Shown: piece after piece, positions 7,987-15,577 of the stretch
Layout: every line of letters begins with the position of its first letter
Position numbering within the stretch: position 1 is the stretch's first letter
DNA from: Sphingopyxis macrogoltabida
GTDB taxonomy: Bacteria; Pseudomonadota; Alphaproteobacteria; Sphingomonadales; Sphingomonadaceae
Direction of reading: 5' to 3'
Assembly: GCA_003241685.1 (NCBI GenBank)
Contig: QFPJ01000013.1
Span: 1-64,000 of the forward strand
DNA: 64,000 nt
Position numbers and translations under genes: made by a program
The notes under the pieces: generated by a model
What the model was told of the DNA's origin: nothing
The model's database searches: none
Seen by the model: the letters and a program-made list of their open reading frames with translations, nothing else

Positions 7987-8724
7987 ATGACCTTCGCCGC
8001 CGTCCCCCTGACGCTTTATCCCGACATGTTTCCCGGTCCGCTGGGGCACAGCATGGCGGGGCGCGCGCTCGACAGCGGGCTCTGGTCGTGCGCGCCGGTG
8101 CAGATCCGCGATTTCGCGACCGACCGGCACCGCACCGTCGACGATACGCCGGCGGGCGGCGGGGCGGGCATGGTGCTGAAGGCCGATGTGCTCGCCGCCG
8201 CCGTCGATCATGCGACGACCGCGCATCCGGGGCTGCCGGTGCTGGCGATGACGCCGCGCGGCATTCCGATCACGCAGGCGCGTGTGCGCCAGCTTGCGGC
8301 GGGTCCCGGCGCGATCATCCTGTGCGGCCGGTTCGAGGGATTCGACGAGCGTATCTTCGACGCGCGCCCGATCGAACAGGTGTCGATGGGCGACATCATC
8401 TTGTCGGGGGGCGAGATGGGGGCGCTGCTGCTGCTCGACGCTTGCATTCGGCTGCTCCCCGGCGTAATGGGCGCGGCTTCAAGCGGTGACGACGAATCGT
8501 TCGAAAACGGTTTGCTCGAATATCCGCATTATACCCGGCCCGTTACGTGGGAAGGGCGCACGATCCCCGAAGTGCTGCGATCGGGGGATCATGCGAAGAT
8601 CGCGGCCTGGCGGAAACACCAGGCGGAAGATCATACACGGTTACGCAGGCCGGACCTTTGGGAGCGCCATGAGGGCGCTCGGGCCCGACCTGCCTCTGGC
8701 GCGCGGCGAAAAGAAGAGGACTAG
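7987..8724 (+). CDS. trmD: tRNA (guanine37-N1)-methyltransferase TrmD
   Basis: 245 residues. TrmD methylates G37 of tRNAs reading CNN/CCN/CGG codons using S-adenosylmethionine and prevents +1 frameshifting. Hallmarks are the SPOUT knot sequences GGGAGMVLK, LCGRFEGFDERI and SMGDIILSGGEMGALLLLD, then LPGVMG and YTRP. ATG 7987 follows the toxin stop by 7 bases, and rplS starts 5 bases after its stop. Either the TA promoter or read-through from rimM must drive it. Confidence 0.96.
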   Translation: MTFAAVPLTLYPDMFPGPLGHSMAGRALDSGLWSCAPVQIRDFATDRHRTVDDTPAGGGAGMVLKADVLAAAVDHATTAHPGLPVLAMTPRGIPITQARVRQLAAGPGAIILCGRFEGFDERIFDARPIEQVSMGDIILSGGEMGALLLLDACIRLLPGVMGAASSGDDESFENGLLEYPHYTRPVTWEGRTIPEVLRSGDHAKIAAWRKHQAEDHTRLRRPDLWERHEGARARPASGARRKEED

Positions 8725-8729
8725 AGGAC

Positions 8730-9107
8730 ATGAACCTCATCCAGACGATCGAAGCCGAAGAAATCGCCAAAGCGGCGAAGACCATTCCGACCTTCCGCCC
8801 CGGCGACACGCTGAAAGTCGGCGTGAAGGTGGTCGAAGGCGAACGCACCCGCGTCCAGAATTTCGAAGGCGTGTGCATCGCACGCTCGAACAAGGGCATG
8901 GGCTCCAACTTCACCGTGCGCAAAATGTCGTTCGGCGAAGGTGTCGAGCGCGTCTTCCCGCTCTATTCGCCCAACATCGACAGCATTACCGTCGTCCGCA
9001 AGGGCGCCGTCCGTCGTGCGAAGCTTTACTATCTGCGCGGGCGCACGGGTAAATCGGCACGTATTGCGGAACGCCGCGATTACCGGTCGGAAGCCGGCGA
9101 AGGCTAA
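8730..9107 (+). CDS. rplS: 50S ribosomal protein L19
   Basis: 125 residues: MNLIQTIEAEEI, PGDTLKVGVKVVEGERTRVQ and FEGVCIARSNKGMGSNFTVR are classical L19, at the 30S-50S interface. An AGAGGA ribosome site lies 3-4 bases upstream of ATG. It is the last gene of the rpsP-rimM-trmD-rplS set and is followed by a clear terminator. Confidence 0.97.
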   Translation: MNLIQTIEAEEIAKAAKTIPTFRPGDTLKVGVKVVEGERTRVQNFEGVCIARSNKGMGSNFTVRKMSFGEGVERVFPLYSPNIDSITVVRKGAVRRAKLYYLRGRTGKSARIAERRDYRSEAGEG

Positions 9108-9144
9108 GGAGAGCTTCTCTCACCCAAAGCCGAAACAGCTTTCC

Positions 9145-9187
9145 AAAACGACCGGTTCCGCCAACAGGCAGAGCCGGTCGTTTTTCG
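9145..9187 (+). terminator. Rho-independent terminator after rplS
   Basis: AAACGACCGG (9146-9155) pairs perfectly with CCGGTCGTTT (9174-9183) around an 18-base loop, and the right arm merges into a T-run (TTTTTCG). It lies 38 bases past the rplS stop and should end the ribosomal operon. Confidence 0.85.
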
Positions 9188-9257
9188 TTTCAGCCACAGG
9201 TTTTTCATCGACGCCGATTATCCATTCGTCAGGGAGTGTTCTCAGCTTTGAAAAACC

Positions 9258-9346
9258 CTGTGCCCCCGCGAAGGCGGGGGCCCATCTCCAGCTGGTGCCA
9301 TCTTGCACCCTCTGGTGCCGGATCCCCGCCTTCGCAGGGATACACA
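9258..9346. repeat. Paired CCCCGCGAAGGCGGGG repeat
   Basis: GCCCCCGCGAAGGCGGGGGC at about 9260-9280 is echoed in reverse by GATCCCCGCCTTCGCAGGGA near 9321-9341. It is a variant of the 77-base paired repeat found at 46671 and 56770. It occupies most of the space between the rplS terminator and the DUF1287 gene. Confidence 0.6.
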
Positions 9347-9377
9347 AGGTGGTTCAAGGCGGTGGGGTAAGAGGATC

Positions 9378-9995
9378 ATGCCGCAGCCCATGCCTTTCCA
9401 ATCGACACGGCGCGCCATCCTTGGCGCGGGGCTGTGCCTTGGCGCGTTGGGGCTGCCGGGCCGGGCGCTGGCCGCGACGGCTGCCGAACGGCTCGTCGCG
9501 GCGGCGCGGCGACAGGTCGGCGTGACGCTTGCCTATGACCCCGCCTACACCGTGCTGCCCTTTCCGAACGGCGATGTCGACCGTGCAAGGGGCGTGTGCA
9601 CCGACGTCGTCATCCGCGCCTATCGCGACGCGCTGGGCCTCGATCTTCAGGCCCTTGTAAATGCCGACATGAAGGGCGACTTTGGGGCCTATCCAAAGAA
9701 TTGGGGCCTGCGCGGCGCGGACCGCAACATCGACCATCGCCGGGTGCCCAACCTTGCGACCTTTTGGACGCGGCAGCGCGCCCGGCTTCCCGTCAGTCGC
9801 GATCCCGCCGATTGGCGGCCGGGGGACATTTTTACCGCGATGACCGGCGGGCGGTTTCCGCACACCGGCATCGTATCGGACCGGCGGAGCGCGGCGGGCG
9901 TTCCGTTGATCCTTCACAATATCGGGCGCGGCACGCGTGAGGAGGATGCGCTGTTCGCCCATCCGCTGACCGGCCGCTTCCGCTGGAAAGTCTGA
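9378..9995 (+). CDS. DUF1287 secreted protein
   Basis: 205 residues with an N-terminal signal sequence containing twin arginine-like residues STRRAILGAGLCLGALGL, ending near RALAA. The mature part matches the DUF1287 family as I know it: ARRQVGVTLAYDPAY, RGVCTDVVIRAYRDALG, then KNWGLRGADRNIDHRRVPN and GDIFTAMTGGRFPHTGIV. The Cys and His in these blocks suggest an NlpC/P60-like hydrolase arrangement, but no activity is established. ATG 9378 (IMPQPMPFQS) is preferred because upstream codons lie in a repeat; AAGAGGA precedes it. Confidence 0.8.
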   Translation: MPQPMPFQSTRRAILGAGLCLGALGLPGRALAATAAERLVAAARRQVGVTLAYDPAYTVLPFPNGDVDRARGVCTDVVIRAYRDALGLDLQALVNADMKGDFGAYPKNWGLRGADRNIDHRRVPNLATFWTRQRARLPVSRDPADWRPGDIFTAMTGGRFPHTGIVSDRRSAAGVPLILHNIGRGTREEDALFAHPLTGRFRWKV

Positions 9996-10031
9996 TTTTC
10001 AACCGAGTTTCATCCATCGAGGAGTGCGTAA

Positions 10032-11057
10032 ATGGGTTATCGTATCGTTGTCGCCGGCGCGACGGGCAATGTCGGGCGCGAAGTGCTCGCCATCCTGGCC
10101 GAGCGCGAATTCCCGATCGACGAGCTGGCGGCGGTCGCCTCGTCGCGCAGCCAGGGCGACGAGGTCGAGATCGGCGACACCGGCAGGACCGTCAAATGCC
10201 AGAATATCGAAAATTTCGACTGGGCCGGCTGGGACATGGCGATCTTTGCGATCGGCAGCGACGCGACCGCGATCCACGCACCGAAAGCCGCCGCGGCCGG
10301 CTGCGTCGTGATCGACAATTCGTCGCTCTACCGGATGGACCCCGACGTGCCGCTGATCGTGCCGGAGGTGAACCCCGATGCGATCGACGGCTATACGAAG
10401 CGAAACATCATCGCCAACCCCAATTGTTCGACCGCGCAGATGGTCGTCGCGCTGAAGCCGCTGCACGATGCGGCGACGGTGAAGCGCGTCGTCGTTTCGA
10501 CCTACCAGTCGGTGTCGGGCGCGGGCAAGGCGGGCATGGATGAACTGTGGAACCAGACGCGCCAGATCTTCGTCGGCGACGAAAAGGACATCAACAAATT
10601 CACCAAGCAGATCGCCTTCAACGTCATTCCGCACATCGACAAATTCCTCGACGACGGGTCGACCAAGGAAGAATGGAAGATGGTCGTCGAAACGAAGAAG
10701 ATCCTCGATCCGAAGGTCAAGGTCGTCGCGACTTGCGTCCGCGTGCCGGTGTTCGTCGGCCATTCGGAATCGATCAACGTCGAACTGGAACAGGAATTGT
10801 CGGCCGAACAGGCGCAGGACATCCTGCGCGAAGCGCCCGGCGTGATGCTCGTCGACAAGCGCGAGGACGGCGGATACGTCACCCCGGTCGAATGCGTCGG
10901 CGACTATGCGACCTTCGTCAGCCGCGTTCGCGATGACAGCACCGTCGACAACGGCCTCGCTTTCTGGTGCGTGTCGGACAATCTGCGCAAGGGCGCGGCG
11001 CTGAACGCGGTGCAGATCGCCGAACTGCTGGGCCGTCGGCATCTGAAGAAGGGTTGA
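10032..11057 (+). CDS. asd: Aspartate-semialdehyde dehydrogenase
   Basis: 341 residues. Asd reduces aspartyl phosphate with NADPH, feeding lysine/DAP, methionine and threonine synthesis, and so links to dapF at the left edge. The Rossmann motif GATGNVGREVL is at the N-terminus, the catalytic cysteine is Cys132 in NPNCSTAQM, and FNVIPHIDKF and TCVRVPVFVGHSE follow. GGAGTGCGT precedes ATG 10032. A 30-base perfect palindrome follows the stop. Confidence 0.97.
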   Translation: MGYRIVVAGATGNVGREVLAILAEREFPIDELAAVASSRSQGDEVEIGDTGRTVKCQNIENFDWAGWDMAIFAIGSDATAIHAPKAAAAGCVVIDNSSLYRMDPDVPLIVPEVNPDAIDGYTKRNIIANPNCSTAQMVVALKPLHDAATVKRVVVSTYQSVSGAGKAGMDELWNQTRQIFVGDEKDINKFTKQIAFNVIPHIDKFLDDGSTKEEWKMVVETKKILDPKVKVVATCVRVPVFVGHSESINVELEQELSAEQAQDILREAPGVMLVDKREDGGYVTPVECVGDYATFVSRVRDDSTVDNGLAFWCVSDNLRKGAALNAVQIAELLGRRHLKKG

Positions 11058-11063
11058 TGCCGC

Positions 11064-11093
11064 GTCCCCTCCCCGCCGCGGCGGGGAGGGGAC
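11064..11093. repeat. Perfect 30-base palindrome after asd
   Basis: GTCCCCTCCCCGCCG is followed directly by its reverse complement. It can form a strong 15-bp hairpin in the asd transcript but has no T-run, so it may stabilise the 3' end or act as a weak terminator. Similar CCCTCCCC motifs recur at 33518, 38674 and 42097. Confidence 0.55.
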
Positions 11094-11227
11094 GCCGCCG
11101 CGCAGGGTCTGTCCTACAAAATCGATGCGCGCTACGCTGCGGCCATGATCCGTTCGACCGCTCCCTCGCCTTGTGCAATCGCGAATGAAGTTGCGCAGTT
11201 TTCCGGGCTTTTTGAAACGACGCCCCG

Positions 11228-11869
11228 GTGCCGGTGACGGCGCTTTCATCCCTGCCGCAACCGCAGCGCCGCCTGCTCGGCCTGCTGCTCGCGCTGCTGG
11301 CCGTGGCGCAGATCGACCAGCCCTATCCGTCGATCGCGCTGTTGCAGCATATCCCGACCCTGTTGCTGCTGGTCGCCGCGCCCTGGCTGCTGCGCCGCTG
11401 GCCGCTGTCGACCGCGTCGGTCGCGTGCATCGTCCTGTTCATGGCGCTGCACACGCTCGGCGGGCGCTATGCGTACAGCAATGTGCCCTATGACGACTGG
11501 GCCCGGGCGTTGACCGGCGGCACGCTCTCGGAAGCTTTCGGCTGGACGCGCAATCATTACGACCGGCTCGTCCACTTCGCTTTCGGCGCGCTGACCGCCG
11601 TTCCGGTCGCGGAAATCGCGCGCCGCTGGGCTGGGCTGGGGCCGCGCGGCGCGGCAGTCGCGGTGCTGGGATGGGCGCTGGCCCTGTCGTGCCTGTACGA
11701 AATCTTCGAATGGCTGCTGACCATCGTCGCGGCGGACGAGGCCGCCGATCGCTATAACGGGCAACAGGGTGATATATGGGACGCGCAAAAGGATATGGCG
11801 CTGGCCGCCCTGGGTGCGGTAGTCATGCTGCCGTTCCTCGACAGGCGCGGGGGCGGGCGCAGGAGATGA
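11228..11869 (+). CDS. DUF2238 (YjdF-like) integral membrane protein
   Basis: 213 residues with about six hydrophobic segments. The family-like core is RNHYDRLVHFAFGAL and the C-terminal YEIFEWLLTIV with GQQGDIWDAQKDMALAALGA. Function unknown. The start is GTG 11228 or GTG 11234 (VPVTAL); neither has a strong ribosome site. It overlaps the next gene by its stop (ATGA), so the two are likely co-transcribed. Confidence 0.75.
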   Translation: MPVTALSSLPQPQRRLLGLLLALLAVAQIDQPYPSIALLQHIPTLLLLVAAPWLLRRWPLSTASVACIVLFMALHTLGGRYAYSNVPYDDWARALTGGTLSEAFGWTRNHYDRLVHFAFGALTAVPVAEIARRWAGLGPRGAAVAVLGWALALSCLYEIFEWLLTIVAADEAADRYNGQQGDIWDAQKDMALAALGAVVMLPFLDRRGGGRRR

Positions 11870-11871
11870 TG

Positions 11872-12498
11872 ATGCGAAAACTGGCGGTGCTGACCCTCGC
11901 AACCTGTCTGGCGGCGTGCAAGCCGGCGGCGGACAATCCGGGGAAGGGCGGGGCGGCCGACGACGGTGCGGCGATCCCGGCGGCGCCCGCGGTGCCCGAG
12001 GCAAAGGCCGATGGCCCGGCCGCGGCGACCACGGCGGTCAGCCTCGACGGCGAAGGGCTGCGCTTCATCGACAAGGATAGCGGCAAGGCCAGCCTGCTGG
12101 CGTTCGGCGCGCCGCGCGCGCAGGCGGAGGACGCGCTGGCCCGCGTCGCGGGTCAGGCCGACGACCGCAGCAGCAACGACGAATGCGGCGCGGGGCCCAT
12201 GGAATTCACCCGCTATGACGCGATGACGCTGAACTTCCTCGACGGGAAATTCATGGGCTGGTTCCTGGGCAACGAACCGGGCGCCGACAGCTATACGACG
12301 ATCAGCGGCATCGGCGTCGGGACGACGCGCGCCAAGGCGGGCGAATCGGTGTCGCTGGTCGCGGTCGAGGGCAGCACGCTGGGCGAGGAAGTGACCTTCG
12401 GCAGCGGCGAGAATGTCGTCGGGGCAATTTTCGCCGCGCCGGGAAATACCGCGAAAATCGACGCGCTGTTCGCGGGCGCGAACTGCTTCTTCCGATAG
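11872..12498 (+). CDS. Putative lipoprotein of unknown function
   Basis: 208 residues. MRKLAVLTLATCLAACKP is a lipoprotein signal with the acceptor cysteine at about 16. A Pro/Ala/Lys-rich linker leads to a compact domain with two further cysteines (DDRSSNDECGAGPMEFTRY and GANCFFR at the end) that could form a disulfide. No family recognised. Three overlapping ATGs exist (11866, 11869, 11872); the last is best placed behind AGGAG 11861-11865. Confidence 0.65.
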   Translation: MRKLAVLTLATCLAACKPAADNPGKGGAADDGAAIPAAPAVPEAKADGPAAATTAVSLDGEGLRFIDKDSGKASLLAFGAPRAQAEDALARVAGQADDRSSNDECGAGPMEFTRYDAMTLNFLDGKFMGWFLGNEPGADSYTTISGIGVGTTRAKAGESVSLVAVEGSTLGEEVTFGSGENVVGAIFAAPGNTAKIDALFAGANCFFR

Positions 12499-12526
12499 GG
12501 CCCTTACCGGGTCGCCGCGCCGCCGG

Positions 12527-13882
12527 TCAGCGGTCGACGACCAGACAGGCCTGACCGCCTTTGCGGACCGTGTCGCAGAACTTCGTCGCTTCGGCCTTGC
12601 CCGCGAAATCGCCGACCTGCAGCCGCGTCAGCTTGCCGGTCTTGACCAGATAGGGCTGGCGGCCGGCAAAGTCGGGATATTTGCGTTCCAGCGCGGTCCA
12701 CAGATTGCGCGCATTGCCCTCGACGCCGAACGCGCCGAGCTGCGCGCGCCACGGGCTGGCAGCGGCGGCGCGAACCGCAGCGGACGATGAAGCGGGCGCT
12801 GCGGCCGCCGGTGTTGCCGGTGCGGGCTGCGGCGCGGGTGAAGGAGCCGGAGTTGGTGTCGGGGTCGGCGCGGGGGTCGGCGCCGGAGCGGGAGCAGGCG
12901 CCTTTGCGCCGGGCGCCAGCGGCGGTGCGGGATAGCTGGTGCCGGGTTCGGCGGGCGGAAGCTCGACGGTGCCGATCGGCGCGGGGACGCTGCGGATCGG
13001 AGCCGGCGCGGCCGTTGCGGCTGCCTCTGCGGCGGCCGTGGCTTCGGTTGCCGCGGCGGCCGCGGCGGTGGCGACCGGGCTGGCGGGAGCTGTCGATGCG
13101 GGAACGGGTGCCGGAGCCGGAGCGGGCGGCGGTGCGGGACGCGCGGCCGCAGCGGCGGGCGGCGGCGTATAGCTTGTCCCCGCGGTCGACGGCGGCAGCG
13201 CGGCGGTTCGGATCGGCGACGGGGCGGGTGTCGGCGCTGGTGGCGCGGCCGCGTTGACCGCGGCGAGGCGGGCGCGCTGTTCGTCGCGTTCCATCACCGG
13301 CAGCAGCGCGAGGCCGGCCTGCCGCTGGTCGAGCGGGATCAGCCCGTCGAGCTGCGACAGGCGCGCCGATGCGATGCCCAGCCCGGCGTCGCTGGCCCGT
13401 TTGGTCAGCGCATAGGCGCGCGGCCAGTCGCGCGGCGCAAGGTCGCCGTTGAAATGGGCGGTGCCGAGGACATATTGCGCGCGCGGTTCGCCGCGTTCGG
13501 CCGACCGGCGGATATAGCTCATCGCCTCCTGCCGCCGGTTGGCGGTGAAGAGGACGAGGCCCAGATTGTCCTCCGCCTGCAGATGGCCCTGCTTCGCGGC
13601 GCGCTGATACCAGCCTTCGGCTTCGCCAAGGTCGGTCGAAACGCCCCGGCCCAGCTTATAGGCTTGGCCCAGATTGAATTGGGCATCGGGATCGCCCGCG
13701 ATCGCCAGCGGCCGCCAGATCGCCACCGCATTCTTGTAATCGCCGCGTTCCCACGCACCGACGCCCGATTTGACGCTGGATGCCGCAGCGGCGGTGGTCG
13801 GCGCCGCATGGGCCGGTGCGATCGAAATCGCCCCGATGACGAGCGGCAGCGCGAAGGACAGGGCGGTGCGGAACGAACGCAT
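12527..13882 (-). CDS. Exported Sel1-repeat protein with C-terminal SPOR domain
   Basis: 451 residues. A signal peptide ends near APAHA. Residues about 35-190 hold Sel1-like/TPR helical repeats (AIAGDPDAQFNLGQAYKLG, AAKQGHLQAEDNLGLVL, AERGEPRAQYVLGTAHF). A roughly 170-residue Pro/Ala linker follows, then a SPOR domain (WRAQLGAFGVEGNARNLW ... LVKTGKLTRLQVGDF). SPOR domains bind glycan strands lacking stem peptides at division sites, so a septal or polar envelope role is inferred. ATG 13882 has GGAG upstream. It diverges from the ParA gene across a shared 269-base promoter region. Confidence 0.85.
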   Translation of the reverse strand: MRSFRTALSFALPLVIGAISIAPAHAAPTTAAAASSVKSGVGAWERGDYKNAVAIWRPLAIAGDPDAQFNLGQAYKLGRGVSTDLGEAEGWYQRAAKQGHLQAEDNLGLVLFTANRRQEAMSYIRRSAERGEPRAQYVLGTAHFNGDLAPRDWPRAYALTKRASDAGLGIASARLSQLDGLIPLDQRQAGLALLPVMERDEQRARLAAVNAAAPPAPTPAPSPIRTAALPPSTAGTSYTPPPAAAAARPAPPPAPAPAPVPASTAPASPVATAAAAAATEATAAAEAAATAAPAPIRSVPAPIGTVELPPAEPGTSYPAPPLAPGAKAPAPAPAPTPAPTPTPTPAPSPAPQPAPATPAAAAPASSSAAVRAAAASPWRAQLGAFGVEGNARNLWTALERKYPDFAGRQPYLVKTGKLTRLQVGDFAGKAEATKFCDTVRKGGQACLVVDR

Positions 13883-14085
13883 ATTATATCTCCAATGACA
13901 TGCGCCCGCCGCTCCCACGGCGTTGGCGGAGCGCAGTCCCCGGAAAGGCCCTTAGCCCAAAATGGCTAACAGCGCGTTATCGACAAACGCGGCTTGCGGC
14001 GCTTTGATCCGCATTGGGACAGTTTTTCGACAAGCGATCGTTTACCACATTCGCGAAGAATCGGTTCACCCTCTTTTTATCATCG

Positions 14086-14100
14086 TTAACTCAATTTTAG
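14086..14100 (+). promoter_or_regulatory. CtrA-like box in divergent promoter region
   Basis: TTAACTCAATTTTAG matches the TTAA-N7-TTAA consensus of the cell-cycle regulator CtrA at seven of eight fixed bases. It lies 51 bases before the ParA gene start and about 200 bases from the divergent Sel1/SPOR gene, in the most AT-rich part of 13883-14151. Single matches to so short a motif occur by chance, so this is a candidate only. Confidence 0.4.
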
Positions 14101-14151
14101 CGCCCCGCGTGCCATTCCCCGCCCGATAGTTGGATTTTCAGGGGGACGGCA

Positions 14152-14874
14152 GTGCGCGTTTTGGCATTGGCTTCACAAAAGGGCGGGTCGGGCAAGACCA
14201 CCTTGTCGGGACATCTGGCGGTGCAGGCGCAACTCGCCGGCGCCGGCCCTGTCGTCCTGATCGATATCGATCCGCAGGGGTCGCTTGCCGATTGGTGGAA
14301 CGAGCGCGAGACGGACCTTCCGGCCTTTGCCCAGACCACGGTCGCCCGCCTGGCGTCCGATCTGGAAATATTGCGCCAGCAGGGGTTCAAGCTGGCCGTC
14401 ATCGATACGCCGCCGGCGATCACCATGGCGATTCAGAGCGTCATCGGCGTCGCCGAACTGATCGTCGTGCCGACGCGGCCCAGCCCGCATGACCTGCGCG
14501 CCGTCGGTGCCACCGTCGATCTGTGCGAACGCGCGGGCAAGCCGCTGGTGTTCGTCGTCAACGCCGCGACGCCCAAGGCGAAGATCACCAGCGAGGCGGC
14601 CGTCGCCCTGTCACAGCACGGCACCGTCGCGCCCGTCACGCTGCACCACCGCACCGATTATGCCGCGTCGATGATCGACGGCCGCACGGTGATGGAAGTC
14701 GATCCGAACGGCCGCTCGGCCGAAGAAGTCCGCCAGCTGTGGACCTATATCAACGACCGGCTGGAAAAGAATTTTCGCCGGACCATCTTCTCCGCGCCGA
14801 TTCCGGCGCAGCCGGGCTATGGCACGGTGCGTCCGATGGGCGGCGGCTTCGGCCGTCGCATCGCGGGCCAGTGA
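14152..14874 (+). CDS. Orphan ParA/MinD-family ATPase
   Basis: 240 residues. It has the deviant Walker A motif KGGSGKTT at 10-17 (Lys10 and Lys15), IDIDPQGSLADWW for the A' region, and VIDTPPA for Walker B. It lacks the N-terminal DNA-binding domain of plasmid ParA and the C-terminal amphipathic helix of MinD. Such ATPases pattern cargo on the nucleoid or pole. GTG 14152 follows GGGGGA closely. The genes around are not parB, dnaA or replication genes but an RHH-like protein and two SPOR proteins, so chromosome partition is unlikely. Confidence 0.85.
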   Translation: MRVLALASQKGGSGKTTLSGHLAVQAQLAGAGPVVLIDIDPQGSLADWWNERETDLPAFAQTTVARLASDLEILRQQGFKLAVIDTPPAITMAIQSVIGVAELIVVPTRPSPHDLRAVGATVDLCERAGKPLVFVVNAATPKAKITSEAAVALSQHGTVAPVTLHHRTDYAASMIDGRTVMEVDPNGRSAEEVRQLWTYINDRLEKNFRRTIFSAPIPAQPGYGTVRPMGGGFGRRIAGQ

Positions 14875-14888
14875 AGGGGGCGGGCGAC

Positions 14889-15542
14889 ATGGGCGAACCC
14901 AAACCTCTCGCTTCGCTGAGTGCCGGTCTGCTGGCGCGCAAGGGCGCCGCGCGCCCCGCGATGCGGCGCCAGCCGCTGGGCAGCGGTCCCGCGCCGGTCA
15001 GCCCCAGCGGCCATTATGACGATCTGGGCTGGAACGACATGGGCTATGATGTCGATCCGGTGCAATCGTCGGAACCGGCGCATCTGGTCGATTTGAAACC
15101 CGTGCTGGCGGGATCGATGCTTGCACACAATCCCGAGGCCGAGCAGGCGGTGGACGACAGTGCTCCGGCGGCGCCGGTCGAAGCGTTGCACGACGCTGCC
15201 GACATCGACGTCGAAGCGGCCGAGGTGCCCGAAATCGTGCGGCAGCAGGAATCGCTGATCGATCGCGTCGCCGCCGTGGCCCGCAAGGTCGAACAGCGCC
15301 CCGACCCCAGGGCGCCGCGCGCGCCCCGGACACCGCGCGCCCGCGACAAGGCGGCCTTCACACTGCGGCTCGACGCCGAACGTCATCTGCGTCTGCGGCT
15401 GGCGAGCGCGGTCACCGGCCGGTCGTCGCAGGTGATCCTGACCGAATTGCTCGACGAATATCTTTCGTCGCTGCCCGAAATCGACGCGATGGCGAGCCGC
15501 CTGCCGGCAGCGCGCCCGCTGCGTCAGACGAAACAGCGCTGA
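14889..15542 (+). CDS. Hypothetical protein with C-terminal RHH-like segment
   Basis: 217 residues. The first 140 are Pro/Ala/Asp-rich and probably disordered. A basic stretch (RAPRAPRTPRARDKAA) precedes FTLRLDAERHLRLRLAS and the helical SSQVILTELLDEYL, which read like a ribbon-helix-helix dimer. RHH proteins serve as ParB/CopG-like partners of ParA ATPases, so this is the likely adaptor for the preceding gene; that is inference. ATG 14889 sits behind GGGGG; GTG 14871, overlapping the ParA stop, is an alternative. Confidence 0.65.
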   Translation: MGEPKPLASLSAGLLARKGAARPAMRRQPLGSGPAPVSPSGHYDDLGWNDMGYDVDPVQSSEPAHLVDLKPVLAGSMLAHNPEAEQAVDDSAPAAPVEALHDAADIDVEAAEVPEIVRQQESLIDRVAAVARKVEQRPDPRAPRAPRTPRARDKAAFTLRLDAERHLRLRLASAVTGRSSQVILTELLDEYLSSLPEIDAMASRLPAARPLRQTKQR

Positions 15543-15577
15543 CCGCGCGGCAGGGACCGAAAAGAGGGGGATTTCAG

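Noticed and set aside
14152..14874. ParA gene as a plasmid or chromosome partition locus
   Set aside because: No ParB with HTH, no parS-like TGTTTCACGTGAAACA, no replication gene nearby; the partner is RHH-like and the neighbours are SPOR proteins.
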